A stretch of DNA of 64,000 nucleotides, taken from the NCBI RefSeq assembly GCF_003569045.1, contig NZ_BFCB01000002.1, positions 1,593,506 to 1,657,505 of the forward strand. Direction: 5' to 3'. The notes beneath the pieces were generated by a model, which did no database searches, was not told where the DNA came from, and saw only the letters and a program-made list of their open reading frames with translations. This document shows, in pieces, positions 17,157 to 25,324 of the stretch. Source of the stretch: Aggregatilinea lenta. Its GTDB lineage: Bacteria; Chloroflexota; Anaerolineae; Aggregatilineales; Aggregatilineaceae. How positions within the stretch are numbered: position 1 is the stretch's first letter; each line of letters opens with the position of its first letter. The position numbers and the translations under genes are program-made.

Positions 17157-18330
17157 TTTCGATCTCTAGGTTCCACAGCGCATAGGGCAGCACAATATTG
17201 CGCCGGTACGGGCCGACGCGCAGTGTCAGCTCATCCGAGGCGCGGTACAGGTCGAGATCGCTCTTTTCGACGAAAGGCAGCGCGACGATCAGATAGTACC
17301 CGCTTTTGCCGTCAGATTCGATCCAGTGCGTTTGCTCGGTGGAAAGCACCTCCGCCGGGTTGCGGTCGCCGTAAAGCGCATCCGCCAGCCGCCGCAGGCT
17401 GTCCAGCCCGCCGACCTCTTCGCCGAACATGGGCGCTTGCAACATGGGAAGCTGGCCAAACGCCTCGCCAATGAACTCGATGTTCTCGCGCTGCTGCGCC
17501 TTGCGCCGCGCGAAGTACGGATCGCTCACTTCGTCGGGGATCACGCGGTTGAGCAGCACGGCGTCCACGGAGTAGCCGTACAGGTTCAGATACGTGTACG
17601 TGCGCTGCGTCTCTTTGATCACCATGCGTTCGGGGTTGATCACCAGCCGCAGACTGCTGTGGGCCGGGTCGGCCAGCAGCTTGCGCACCTTGTCGAGCGT
17701 GTTGAACAGCCCGTCGATGCTGTCGAGCGTGTCCGTGTCGGGCAGGTTCGCGCCAATCAGCGGTTTCGAGAAGGGCCGCAGCACGCGCCCGGCCCCGCGC
17801 ATCAGACCCATGATGCGCTGGAACCACCAGCGCGACGTATCGGGCAGACTGAGCAGGCGCAGCGTTTCGGCGGTCGGCGCAGCGTCCACGATCAGCACGT
17901 CGAACTCGCCTTCCTCGGCGTACTTGTTGATCCAGAGCAGGTGCGCGCCTTCTTCCAGGCCGGGCAGGATCGTCACTTCCTCCGCAACGATATCCTGCAC
18001 GCCGCGCGTATTCAGAACGTCGAGGGCGTAATTCTGGATGCGCCCCCAATACTTGTCCATCGAGTAGCGGGCGTCCACTTCCTGCGCCCACAGGTTGTCC
18101 GTCACGGGGACCGGTTCCGGCCCGATCTTCATGTCGAGCGAGTCGGCGAGGGAGTGCGCGGTGTCGGTCGAGATCACAATCGTGCGCAGGCCCAGCTCGG
18201 CGCAGCGCAGTGCAGTTGCGGCGGAAATACTCGTCTTACCCACGCCGCCTTTGCCGGTATGCACGATGATGCGCATCGAGTGTTGTGCGTCGGTGCTGCT
18301 GCGATGGTTGTCGTGGTTTGATCCGCTCAT
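17086..18330 (-). CDS. ArsA/GET3-family ATPase
   Basis: 414 residues. Deviant Walker A HTGKGGVGKTSISAATA (about residues 24-40) with the signature Lys, then STDTAHSLADSLD (switch I), and LIVDAAPTAETLRLLSLP (A/switch II-type motif). These are the marks of the ArsA/GET3 group of dimeric ATPases. A C-terminal domain of about 90 residues (from SDGKSGYYLIVALPFVEKSDLDLY) resembles the alpha-crystallin-like ArsA_HSP20 domain seen in many bacterial homologues. No arsenic genes are near, so arsenite efflux is not supported; a targeting or chaperone role is more likely. A shorter start at Met 19 is possible. Overlaps the UbiB-type gene. Confidence 0.88.
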   Translation of the reverse strand: MSGSNHDNHRSSTDAQHSMRIIVHTGKGGVGKTSISAATALRCAELGLRTIVISTDTAHSLADSLDMKIGPEPVPVTDNLWAQEVDARYSMDKYWGRIQNYALDVLNTRGVQDIVAEEVTILPGLEEGAHLLWINKYAEEGEFDVLIVDAAPTAETLRLLSLPDTSRWWFQRIMGLMRGAGRVLRPFSKPLIGANLPDTDTLDSIDGLFNTLDKVRKLLADPAHSSLRLVINPERMVIKETQRTYTYLNLYGYSVDAVLLNRVIPDEVSDPYFARRKAQQRENIEFIGEAFGQLPMLQAPMFGEEVGGLDSLRRLADALYGDRNPAEVLSTEQTHWIESDGKSGYYLIVALPFVEKSDLDLYRASDELTLRVGPYRRNIVLPYALWNLEIENARFEQSRLRIHFIRPAGDAAAH

Positions 18331-18484
18331 AGCTCACTTTACATCTCAATGACGGCAGCCAACTCTGCCAGGAATCTGTATAAGACTCTACGCATCCGGC
18401 GCGCAAACGGTGCGCGGCCCGCGCGGTTCCAATGGAACTATTACACTCGAACGGGGCGAAAAGCGCCAAGCCGCGTGTGCGCAG

Positions 18485-18504
18485 GGGTAGAGCTTGCTCT
18501 ACCC
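18485..18504. repeat. Element B-like hairpin
   Basis: GGGTAGAGC and GCTCTACCC pair around TT, with an additional G at the 5' side. It is the first of three hairpins within 135 bases in the 18331-18642 gap, which has no gene. Confidence 0.75.
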
Positions 18505-18519
18505 GGCTTTGCTGACGGC

Positions 18520-18543
18520 GGGCGATGCTTGCATCGCCCCTAC
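18520..18543 (-). repeat. Element B hairpin
   Basis: GGGCGATGC-TT-GCATCGCCC followed by CTAC; inner arms GATGC / GCATC. Confidence 0.8.
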
Positions 18544-18593
18544 GAAAAGCAGAGTCGCCTATCGTGTCGCTGAATGCTTACCTTGCCGTATAT

Positions 18594-18618
18594 GGGGCGT
18601 ATCGCAATACGCCCCTAC
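18594..18618 (-). repeat. Element B hairpin
   Basis: GGGGCGTAT-CGCA-ATACGCCCC followed by TAC; inner arms CGTAT / ATACG. It lies 25 bases past the end of the exchanger gene. Confidence 0.8.
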
Positions 18619-18642
18619 GGAGGAGGAAACCATCCGGCACGC

Positions 18643-19647
18643 TCAGCCGATGAGGCCCCGGCTGTAGAGCAGCCACATGCCCAGCAGGTAGACCACCACG
18701 ATCAGCGCGGCGTCCAGTTCGACGATCTGGCGGCGCGTTTCGCCCCAGGCCAGATGACGCACCAGATTCCCAAGCAGGGCCAGATTGGTGACGATCAGCG
18801 CCAACATGCCCGCGATGCTCATGATGTCGCTGACTTCGGCCAGGAACCGCCCATCCACGTAAAAAAGATCGGTCAGGCCCAGCGTGAAGATGTTGAAGAT
18901 GTTGCTACCAAACAGGTTACCCGCCGCCAGATCATACGCACCAATGCGCGACGCCTGTACGGTCGTGACGACTTCGGGCAGCGAGGTAATAATACCGACC
19001 AGCGCGATCCCCACGAAGCCGGTCGAGAGGCCGGTGGCCTCGGCGATCCCCGTCGAGCTGCTGACCAGCAGCGGCGTGATCGCCACCAGCGCCAGCGCCG
19101 CCAGCACGAAGCCGATCCCGGCCCGGCGCAGCGTCGGCACACCCTCAAAATCCTCCGGTGCGGGCGGATCGCCTGCCCCGCTCTCGCGGTTGCCGCCAAA
19201 CAGGATGCGCGTGCCGAACAGGTACAACGCGATCAGGACGATGCTGTCCAGACCCACCCAGCCGACGGTGATATCGACCTGGGCCAGGATGAAGAAGACA
19301 GACAGTCCGATCAACAGCAACGCCAACCCGCCACTGAGCGCGTGCGTGATCGCCAGCCGCCGCAGGATGTGCAGGCGGCGGTACAGCAGATCGATCATCG
19401 CCAGCAGGAACATATTGAACATGCAGCTGCCGAAGATGTTGCCCACTGTCAGGTTCGGCACGCCCTGGTTGATGGCGTTGATCGAGGTCAGCAGTTCCGG
19501 CAGCGAGGTCGCGCCCGCCATCAACAGTGTGCCGACGAACAGGCCGCCCATCCGCGTACGGATCGAGATCGCGTCGCCATACCCGGCGAGCCTGGTTGCG
19601 GCGAAGACGATCAGCAGCGAGCTTCCGATAAATTCCAGCCAGATCAT
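18643..19647 (-). CDS. Cation/calcium exchanger (CaCA family, YrbG-like)
   Basis: 334 residues with about ten hydrophobic segments in two inverted halves. Each half has an alpha-repeat: LLMAGATSLPELLTSI followed by VGNIFGSCMFNMFLL in the first, and GIALVGIITSLPEVVTTV followed by AGNLFGSNIFNIFTL in the second. The Glu in each SLPE and the Asn of GN(I/L)FGS bind the transported ions in known CaCA structures. It should exchange Ca2+ for Na+ or H+ at the cytoplasmic membrane. Its start overlaps the last bases of the PII-like gene upstream by 4 nt, so the two are co-translated. Confidence 0.92.
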   Translation of the reverse strand: MIWLEFIGSSLLIVFAATRLAGYGDAISIRTRMGGLFVGTLLMAGATSLPELLTSINAINQGVPNLTVGNIFGSCMFNMFLLAMIDLLYRRLHILRRLAITHALSGGLALLLIGLSVFFILAQVDITVGWVGLDSIVLIALYLFGTRILFGGNRESGAGDPPAPEDFEGVPTLRRAGIGFVLAALALVAITPLLVSSSTGIAEATGLSTGFVGIALVGIITSLPEVVTTVQASRIGAYDLAAGNLFGSNIFNIFTLGLTDLFYVDGRFLAEVSDIMSIAGMLALIVTNLALLGNLVRHLAWGETRRQIVELDAALIVVVYLLGMWLLYSRGLIG

Positions 19648-20018
19648 CGCTTATCGCCGGTCCCTTCGTCGCGCAGGCTGCCGGGCACACCCTTGACCAC
19701 CGAGAGATCCCACGACGCCATCACGCCCGTATTCGGGCCGTCCAGATCCCCCACGATGCGTTCGGCAGCAGACAGACACGCGCGAACGGCGTCTTCGTCA
19801 GGCACAATCGCCATCAGGGTGTAGTGTCCCACTTCGATGTGCGCACCAGACTGGCCCAATCCAAAGGCATAGCGTGCACCAATGGGCCGAGAGCGTTTGC
19901 GACGGTGCAGACCTGACGTCTCCATAATGGTCACGCCGCTCACTCCGGCAGCGTACCAGGCATCCAGAACAGCGTCGAGCTGGTCGGGGTTGTCGAGGAC
20001 GAACATCATCATTTGCAT
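19644..20018 (-). CDS. PII-like ferredoxin-fold protein
   Basis: 124 residues; AAAGGA seven bases before the ATG. The N-terminus MQMMMFVLDNPDQLDAVLDAWYAAGVSGVTIMETSG follows the PII pattern in which a first beta strand leads to a helix and then to a G(V/A)xG(V/L)T strand, and the middle has HYTLMAIVPDEDAVRACLSAAERIVGDLD as the second beta-alpha-beta half. Homologous small trimers sense nucleotides or metals. Its stop overlaps the exchanger start (4 nt), suggesting it may regulate or be regulated with the exchanger. The assignment is by fold pattern, not by a diagnostic motif; the T-loop-like segment is HRRKRSRPIGARYAFGLGQ. Confidence 0.75.
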   Translation of the reverse strand: MQMMMFVLDNPDQLDAVLDAWYAAGVSGVTIMETSGLHRRKRSRPIGARYAFGLGQSGAHIEVGHYTLMAIVPDEDAVRACLSAAERIVGDLDGPNTGVMASWDLSVVKGVPGSLRDEGTGDKR

Positions 20019-20140
20019 CTCGGCATCCTTTCACATGCAGCGCAGTAGGGGGATATCACGCAGGGGTGCAGCGATCCGTACGACGCGGAGTATACCGGTT
20101 TGGGCGGGAGTTGGCAGGCCGATCGGGGTAACCCCGGCCT

Positions 20141-20171
20141 AAAAACACGCGCGCCCTCGGTTGAGCGCGCG
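20141..20171 (-). terminator. Intrinsic terminator of the O-methyltransferase gene
   Basis: Arms GCGCGCG and CGCGCGC (7 bp), loop of 10, followed on the minus strand by TG and five T. It lies 29 bases past the stop codon. Confidence 0.75.
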
Positions 20172-20199
20172 CGGAATTTGTGGCGATAAGGGAGGCGAT

Positions 20200-20859
20200 T
20201 TACTTGACGATTGCGGCGGCGATGCCATCTCCCACGGGGATGATCGTGCTGGTCAGGCGCGCGTCGGACGCCAGCGACTGCAAAAACTCGCGCAGGCGCG
20301 CCGTGCCCTCTTCGGGATTGGGCGCGACGAGCTGCCCTTCGCGGAAGGCGTTGTGCGCCGTGATCAGCCCACCGGAGCGCACGTGATCCACCGCCCAGGT
20401 GAGAAAGGTGGGGTACTCCGACTTTTCCGCGTCGATGAACACCATGTCAAACGTCTCGTCGTCCAGCGCGTCGAGTGTCTCCATTGCGTCGCCCTCGCGG
20501 ATCTCGACACGATCGCTTACGCCCGCCATGTTGAAGTGCTCGCGGGCCAGCGCCGCGTGGCGCTTTTCGCGCTCCAGCGTGATCAGCTTACCGTCCGGCG
20601 GCAGCGCGCGCGCCAGCCAGATCCCGCTGTACCCGGCCAGCGTTCCGATTTCCAGAATGCGCCGTGCGCCGAGCATCTGCGCCAGAAAGCCCAGGATCTG
20701 CCCTTCTTCGGGGCGGATCTGGATCTCCGGCAGGCCCTTGCCGCGCGTGTTCTGCCGCACGGCGCTCAGCACATCATCCTCTGGCGCAAACCACTGGCGG
20801 ATGAAAGCAGTGAGATCGTGTTGGATCGCCGGGTCAAAGGTCAGGATGCGCTCAAACAT
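20200..20859 (-). CDS. SAM-dependent O-methyltransferase (COG4122, COMT-like)
   Basis: 219 residues with AAGGGG seven bases upstream. Class I methyltransferase motifs: ILEIGTLAGYSGIWLA (SAM-binding motif I), KLITLEREKRHAALA (motif II acidic end), REGDAMETLD and MVFIDAEKSEYPTFL, where Asp and Lys are the metal/catalytic positions of caffeoyl-CoA-type enzymes, followed by GGLITAHNAFREG. These Mg-dependent enzymes methylate catechol-like hydroxyls of small molecules. The acceptor is unknown. It lies immediately downstream of a small membrane protein (25 bases), possibly in one transcript. Confidence 0.92.
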   Translation of the reverse strand: MFERILTFDPAIQHDLTAFIRQWFAPEDDVLSAVRQNTRGKGLPEIQIRPEEGQILGFLAQMLGARRILEIGTLAGYSGIWLARALPPDGKLITLEREKRHAALAREHFNMAGVSDRVEIREGDAMETLDALDDETFDMVFIDAEKSEYPTFLTWAVDHVRSGGLITAHNAFREGQLVAPNPEEGTARLREFLQSLASDARLTSTIIPVGDGIAAAIVK

Positions 20860-20883
20860 TGGGGTTCCCCTTAAATACTCGTC

Positions 20884-21291
20884 TTAAAATTCCCAGCGTG
20901 CCGTGCCACCGGGCAGCAGCACCACACCGACGAAGACCACGGCCAGCACCACCACCACGACGAGCATGTCGTTGCGGTAGCGCAGCGGATCGGGCGATTT
21001 GCGCCAGCGTGCCGGAAGATGCGCGATGAAGGCGGCAATTAACATCACGACCATGTGCTCGAAACGGGCACGCGGCCAGTAGTCGTTATCGATCCCGCTC
21101 CAGATGAAGTAAATCACCCCCAGGAGGATCTGGATGTCGATGAAGGTGCTGAACAGCGCCACCAGCCCGCGCGCCGACCGGTCGTAGGGCTGCCGCCCGA
21201 AGTAGCCAATCGCCAAGCGCACGAACGTCACCACGGCAACGATCACGATCAACCAGCGTACCCCGGAATGAATGTGAAACAGCGTCTCCAC
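20884..21291 (-). CDS. Four-helix integral membrane protein of unknown function
   Basis: 135 residues from GTG at 21291, chosen because GGAGG stands 7 bases upstream; the frame reaches an ATG at 21318 that would place this site inside the gene. Four hydrophobic helices: WLIVIVAVVTFVRLAIGYF, LVALFSTFIDIQILLGVIYFIW, MVVMLIAAFIAHL and MLVVVVVLAVVFVGVVLLP. Three His residues near the membrane (FHIHSG in the N-terminus, FEHM before helix 3, AHL after it) could bind haem or metal, but this is speculative. Not recognised. It precedes the O-methyltransferase gene on the same strand. Confidence 0.75.
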   Translation of the reverse strand: METLFHIHSGVRWLIVIVAVVTFVRLAIGYFGRQPYDRSARGLVALFSTFIDIQILLGVIYFIWSGIDNDYWPRARFEHMVVMLIAAFIAHLPARWRKSPDPLRYRNDMLVVVVVLAVVFVGVVLLPGGTARWEF

Positions 21292-21600
21292 CGGCAGTCC
21301 TCCCTCCACTCTGAGCATGGGTCACGGTCGCGGAAGCGTCCGCCGACCCCCTACCGTGTGCTGTGAGTGCAGCCACTGGGCCAAACCGTACGCTTCCGTG
21401 ACACGAAGATTGTACAGGTTCCCGCGCGGCGCGCCCATCAAAACCGGCACGGCTGCGGGGAACCGTGATCGGGGAAAGCAAAAGCCGGGCGGGGCAAGCA
21501 TCGCCCGGCGGATCACGGGAAAAACGAACGTGTGAGAAATCCGTTCTCTCGCCTGAAACGTGCGAAATACGCGCTAGGCGCTGGTGCCGTGTTACGAGCA

Positions 21601-21680
21601 CCTCACCCCCGGCCCCTCTCCAATCTGGGTTGGAGAGGGGAGAAAACCACGATCCGTAGGGGCGGGGCTTGCTCCGCCCG
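21601..21680 (+). repeat. Composite repeat: element A (21601-21645) plus element B (21656-21680)
   Basis: A: CCTCACCCCCGGCCCCTCTC with return GGTTGGAGAGGGGAG; B: GTAGGGGCGGGGC-TT-GCTCCGCCC. Nearly identical to the copy at 5871-5960. It lies in the gap 21292-21739, which has no gene. Confidence 0.9.
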
Positions 21681-21739
21681 GTTTTGCTTTTTCGCCGACC
21701 CTCCACTTGGTGACGTCATGAGATGGAGGTATACAGCCG

Positions 21740-22618
21740 CTACGCACTGCCGCCCGACGCCGTGTTCGGTCCACCGCGTCCGGGACCGCCAGAGCCGCCG
21801 CCCGGCCTGCCGCCGCCCGAACCACCCGCCGCGCCCGATTCCGATTGGGTGGATGCACTGAGGTCCAGGCCGATGCCGAAGACCGCCGAGTAGCCGTCAT
21901 CTTCCTTCACCAAATCGAGCACAGTCAGCCCTTCGCTCTGCTGGTAGATGCTGTCCTGCGCGTTCAGCACATTTTGCGTGCCCATATAAGGGGCCTGTGT
22001 ATACACCTCGGCGGACACGTCGTCGTCGAAGAACAACTGCGACGTGAACTCATAGCCCTGATCTGAGTCGGGATCGGTGCGGATCTTGAAGTGGATGTGC
22101 ACCGCCCGGCCCGGATACCAGCCGGGGTAGATCGTCTGGAAGGTGGCGTTGCCGGTCTCGTCGGTGATCTGGTAGCCGCGCAGCCAGTTCTGGCCGACGG
22201 TGTTCTGTACGTCCGAGTACACGCCCTGCGCATCGCAGTGCCAGATGTCCACCTGCGCCCCGGCCAGAGGCTTACACATGTCGTCCGTTACGTCGGAGAC
22301 GCTGAACGTCAACCGCAGCGGCAGGCCCTCTTTCACCGTCCCGGTGATGGAATCCACGCGGATGTCGGAGCGGTTGAGCATCTCGTCCACGAAGTACGGG
22401 CCTTCGGTCAGCTCCGGCTTGGCAACGCACGCCAGCACCGGATCGAGGGTCGGGCTGGATGCCGGCGTGGCGGTCACGCCGCCCTGCGCCTGGGCGATCC
22501 CGAAGCGCAGGATGCCTGCGCCGGTCACCACTAAGGCCCCGGCGCCACCCAGCAGTTTCAGTGTTTCACGGCGCGTGAGAACGCGGCCAATGGGCTTATC
22601 GTCGTCGTGCAGTTCCAT
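21740..22618 (-). CDS. Exported intradiol ring-cleavage dioxygenase-like protein
   Basis: 292 residues from ATG at 22618; AAGGAG six bases upstream (an adjacent ATG at 22621 is possible). The N-terminus has a Tat-type signal: LTRRETLKLLGG then a hydrophobic stretch. The domain is a protocatechuate/catechol 1,2-dioxygenase fold: EGPYFVDEMLNRSDIR (first Tyr ligand), LPLRLTFSVSD, PLAGAQVDIWHCDAQGVYS, and YPGWYPGRAVHIHFKI, containing the Tyr and two His ligands of non-haem Fe(III). Tat export would suit a folded iron protein. The last 35 residues are a Gly/Ser/Pro-rich low-complexity tail. Substrate unknown; no aromatic-degradation operon is near. Confidence 0.88.
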   Translation of the reverse strand: MELHDDDKPIGRVLTRRETLKLLGGAGALVVTGAGILRFGIAQAQGGVTATPASSPTLDPVLACVAKPELTEGPYFVDEMLNRSDIRVDSITGTVKEGLPLRLTFSVSDVTDDMCKPLAGAQVDIWHCDAQGVYSDVQNTVGQNWLRGYQITDETGNATFQTIYPGWYPGRAVHIHFKIRTDPDSDQGYEFTSQLFFDDDVSAEVYTQAPYMGTQNVLNAQDSIYQQSEGLTVLDLVKEDDGYSAVFGIGLDLSASTQSESGAAGGSGGGRPGGGSGGPGRGGPNTASGGSA

Positions 22619-22948
22619 CATCGTCTCCTTGTGCTTCATATCGTGTTTCACGTCGCGCTTCAGTATTCCACTCGCGGTTGCAGTACACTGCGGTCCCGGT
22701 GAGCGGCGGATGGGTCTGGCGCGCAAACCAGACGCCGTGCGTCCACTGCTCATGGACAACTTTACATGAAAGAGGGCCATTTTTGGGTGTGAATCACCTT
22801 AAAAATCAATTACAAATCAGAAATATCATCAAAATTCGACTCCGCCAGAGGCGTAGTAGTACAGGTGGCCCGTGGCCAAAGTGCGCTGCCGCTCCTACAA
22901 TGGCATAATAGGGGCTGACGACTTTCCCAGGCGAACGGAGGCGTGCTC
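22619..22948. other. Divergent promoter region, locally AT-rich
   Basis: 330 bases between the dioxygenase gene and the propeller lipoprotein gene. Bases about 22800-22850 are unusually AT-rich for this window, as expected for promoters. A small inverted repeat GGTG-TGAAT-CACC lies at 22786-22798. TACAAT at 22896 and CATAAT at 22904 could be -10 boxes for the plus-strand gene. Confidence 0.4.
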
Positions 22949-25057
22949 GTGATCGTCCATGCAAACGTCCGATCCCGTACTATGTTCAAAGCGCTGGCTC
23001 TGGCCGCGCTCGTCACGGCCAGCCTGACGGCTTGCGGCAGTGATAAGGACGATCCCCCACCCCCCACCGTCGCAGACATCGCCGTGCTGGCGGCCAGCGC
23101 GCCGCCGATGACATTCGCGCCTACGTATGACCCGGCGATCACCTTCGAGCCGACGACCGTCGCCTCGCTGCCCTCGCCCACGCTGGACCTGCCGACCCAA
23201 ACCCCACTGCCCACCGATCCGCCGCCGACCGCGTCGCCCGTCCCCACAGACGCCCCCACTCTCGCGCCAACGGATGTGCCGACTGAAGCGCCCACCGACC
23301 CGCCCACAGATGTACCCACAGTGGCCCCGGTCGAAACGGACGCGGTCGAGGTGGCGATGCTGAGCACCGACGCTGCGACTGAAATGCCAACCGACGCCGC
23401 AACGAGCGAAGCGACCGAGTCCGCAGCGGATACGCCCGTGACGATCCCGACCGAGATCGCGACCGAAGAAGCCGGGACCGGCGCGCCGCTGACCTTCGTC
23501 TACTACACCAACCGCGACGGCACGGACGACGTGATCCTGCACGCAGTGGACGGCACGGAGTATCCGCTGGCCGCGACGGGCGCGAGCGAGCGCGAACCCA
23601 CCTGCTCGCCGGACGGCAGCACGGTCGTGTATGCCTCCGACGCGACGGGCAATTACCAGCTTTACGCATTGCGCGCCGGAAGCGACACGCCGATGCAGCT
23701 CACCGCCTCCGAGGGGATCAACTTCGCGCCGTCATTCAGCCCGGACGGCAGCACGATCGCGTTCGTCTCGACGCGCAACGAGGGCACGCCCACCATCTGG
23801 CTGGTCAACGCCGACGGCACCAATCCGCGCCAGCTCACCACCGGCCTGGGACGCGACACGTCGCCCGCGTGGGGGCCGGACGGGCAGCAACTGCTATTCG
23901 CCACCGACCAGGAAGGCACCTGGGACGTGTTCCTGACCATCGTCGGCGGTGAGACCGAAGGCGAGTTCCCGGTGCTGCCCGCCGACTTCAGCGACGGCAA
24001 CGAGATTTGGCCGGTATTCGACCCGCTGGGCGTGCGCATCGCCTACAGCACCTGGGGCGACCTGAACGACCCGGCCACCTCCAACCTGTACCTGCTCGAC
24101 TTCGAACTGCCGGAGCCGCAGCCGCTGCGCGTCGAGGACGGCGCGGACATCGCGTGGTCCTGGGCGGACAGCACGCACCTGCTGGCCTCCGCCAGCGTAA
24201 ACGGCGGCACGCCGATCGTGATGCTCGACATCACCACGGGCGAGATCGTCCCGCTGACCGGCATCGAGGGCTTCAACGCCGGGGCGCGTCCCTGCGCGAT
24301 CGATCCCGCCGTGCTAACGGGCGAAGCCACCCCGCCGCCTGATGCCACCAGCGAGCCGGAGCCGGTCAGCACGGACGAGATCACGACCGAAGACGGGGCG
24401 GTTGGGCGCAACATCGAGGGCAGCAACCGTGACAAGTCGCCCGCCTTCACGAACGACGGCTACGTGCTTGCGCCGGACCTGCTGGACGCGGGTGGCGCGC
24501 GGCACATCGTGCAGCCCGGCGAGAACCTGATCAAAATCGGCGGACGCTATGGCACGACCTGGACCGAGCTGGCAGCGCTCAACGCGCTGCCGGACCCGGA
24601 CCGGCTCACCGTCGGCCAGAGCCTGGTCGTGCCCGTGCACCGCATCGTGTACCCGGTGGGCGGGCCGCAGCCCTACGACGAGGATCTCCAGGAGCCGATG
24701 ACCGCCGGGAAGGAGATCGTCGTCAAGCTGGACGAGCAGCACGTGTATGCGTATGAGGATGGCAAGCTCGTGCGGGACGTGGTCGTCTCGACCGGGCTGC
24801 CGGACACGCCGACCGTCACCGGAACGTTCGCCATCTACCAAAAGCTGCCCTCACAGACGATGCGCGGTCCCGGCTACTATCTACCCGGCGTGCCGTACGT
24901 GATGTACTTCCACGAGAGCTACGGGCTGCACGGCACGTACTGGCACGACAACTTCGGCCAGCCGATGAGTCACGGCTGTGTCAACCTGCCCACGCCCGAC
25001 GCGCAGTGGTTCTACGCCTGGGCCGAGATCGGCACGCCCGTGATCGTGATGTCCTGA
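22949..25057 (+). CDS. Lipoprotein with TolB-like propeller, LysM and L,D-transpeptidase domain
   Basis: 702 residues from GTG at 22949, which has GGAGG seven bases upstream; a GTG at 22943 and an ATG at 22982 are alternatives. The signal peptide ends in a lipobox SLTACG (lipidated Cys). A long Thr/Pro/Ala-rich linker (to about residue 160) leads to PD40 propeller blades with SPDGSTVVY, SPDGSTIAFVS and GPDGQQLLFAT. A LysM repeat follows (HIVQPGENLIKIGGRYGTTW, about residue 510) and then a YkuD L,D-transpeptidase with the catalytic motif MSHGCVNL near the C-terminus. LysM binds peptidoglycan and YkuD forms 3-3 cross-links or attaches proteins to it. Combining these with a propeller in one lipoprotein is uncommon. 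Monocistronic. Confidence 0.9.
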   Translation: MIVHANVRSRTMFKALALAALVTASLTACGSDKDDPPPPTVADIAVLAASAPPMTFAPTYDPAITFEPTTVASLPSPTLDLPTQTPLPTDPPPTASPVPTDAPTLAPTDVPTEAPTDPPTDVPTVAPVETDAVEVAMLSTDAATEMPTDAATSEATESAADTPVTIPTEIATEEAGTGAPLTFVYYTNRDGTDDVILHAVDGTEYPLAATGASEREPTCSPDGSTVVYASDATGNYQLYALRAGSDTPMQLTASEGINFAPSFSPDGSTIAFVSTRNEGTPTIWLVNADGTNPRQLTTGLGRDTSPAWGPDGQQLLFATDQEGTWDVFLTIVGGETEGEFPVLPADFSDGNEIWPVFDPLGVRIAYSTWGDLNDPATSNLYLLDFELPEPQPLRVEDGADIAWSWADSTHLLASASVNGGTPIVMLDITTGEIVPLTGIEGFNAGARPCAIDPAVLTGEATPPPDATSEPEPVSTDEITTEDGAVGRNIEGSNRDKSPAFTNDGYVLAPDLLDAGGARHIVQPGENLIKIGGRYGTTWTELAALNALPDPDRLTVGQSLVVPVHRIVYPVGGPQPYDEDLQEPMTAGKEIVVKLDEQHVYAYEDGKLVRDVVVSTGLPDTPTVTGTFAIYQKLPSQTMRGPGYYLPGVPYVMYFHESYGLHGTYWHDNFGQPMSHGCVNLPTPDAQWFYAWAEIGTPVIVMS

Positions 25058-25203
25058 CCCGTCCTCCCGAATTCCATTTCCTCTTCCCCCTGTTTGACGA
25101 CAATTGAGATGCTTCAACCGCTTTGCGAGCGGCAGTGACGTGTGTGTGCGGCAAAAGCCCCTTTTCCCCACGCAAGCAGAGGGAAGGGAAAAAGGCAAGA
25201 GCC

Positions 25204-25227
25204 GGGCGGAGCAAGCTCCGCCCCTAC
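25204..25227 (-). repeat. Element B hairpin
   Basis: GGGCGGAGC-AA-GCTCCGCCC followed by CTAC. Same sequence class as the copy at 54844. Confidence 0.85.
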
Positions 25228-25324
25228 GAGGGATCAGGTGGCGCGCAGGTTGGTGCAGGCGCGGTATACTGGGCGGTTGTAATCCGTGGGCGGCTGCCCG
25301 CAGGAGAGGACGCGTTTCCACACC

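Noticed and set aside
17086-18330. Arsenite efflux ATPase function
   Set aside because: Fold is ArsA-like but there is no arsB, arsC, arsR or arsD nearby; only the family level is supported.
18485-18618. Possible short CRISPR-like array
   Set aside because: Hairpin units differ from each other, spacing is irregular, and no cas gene is present.
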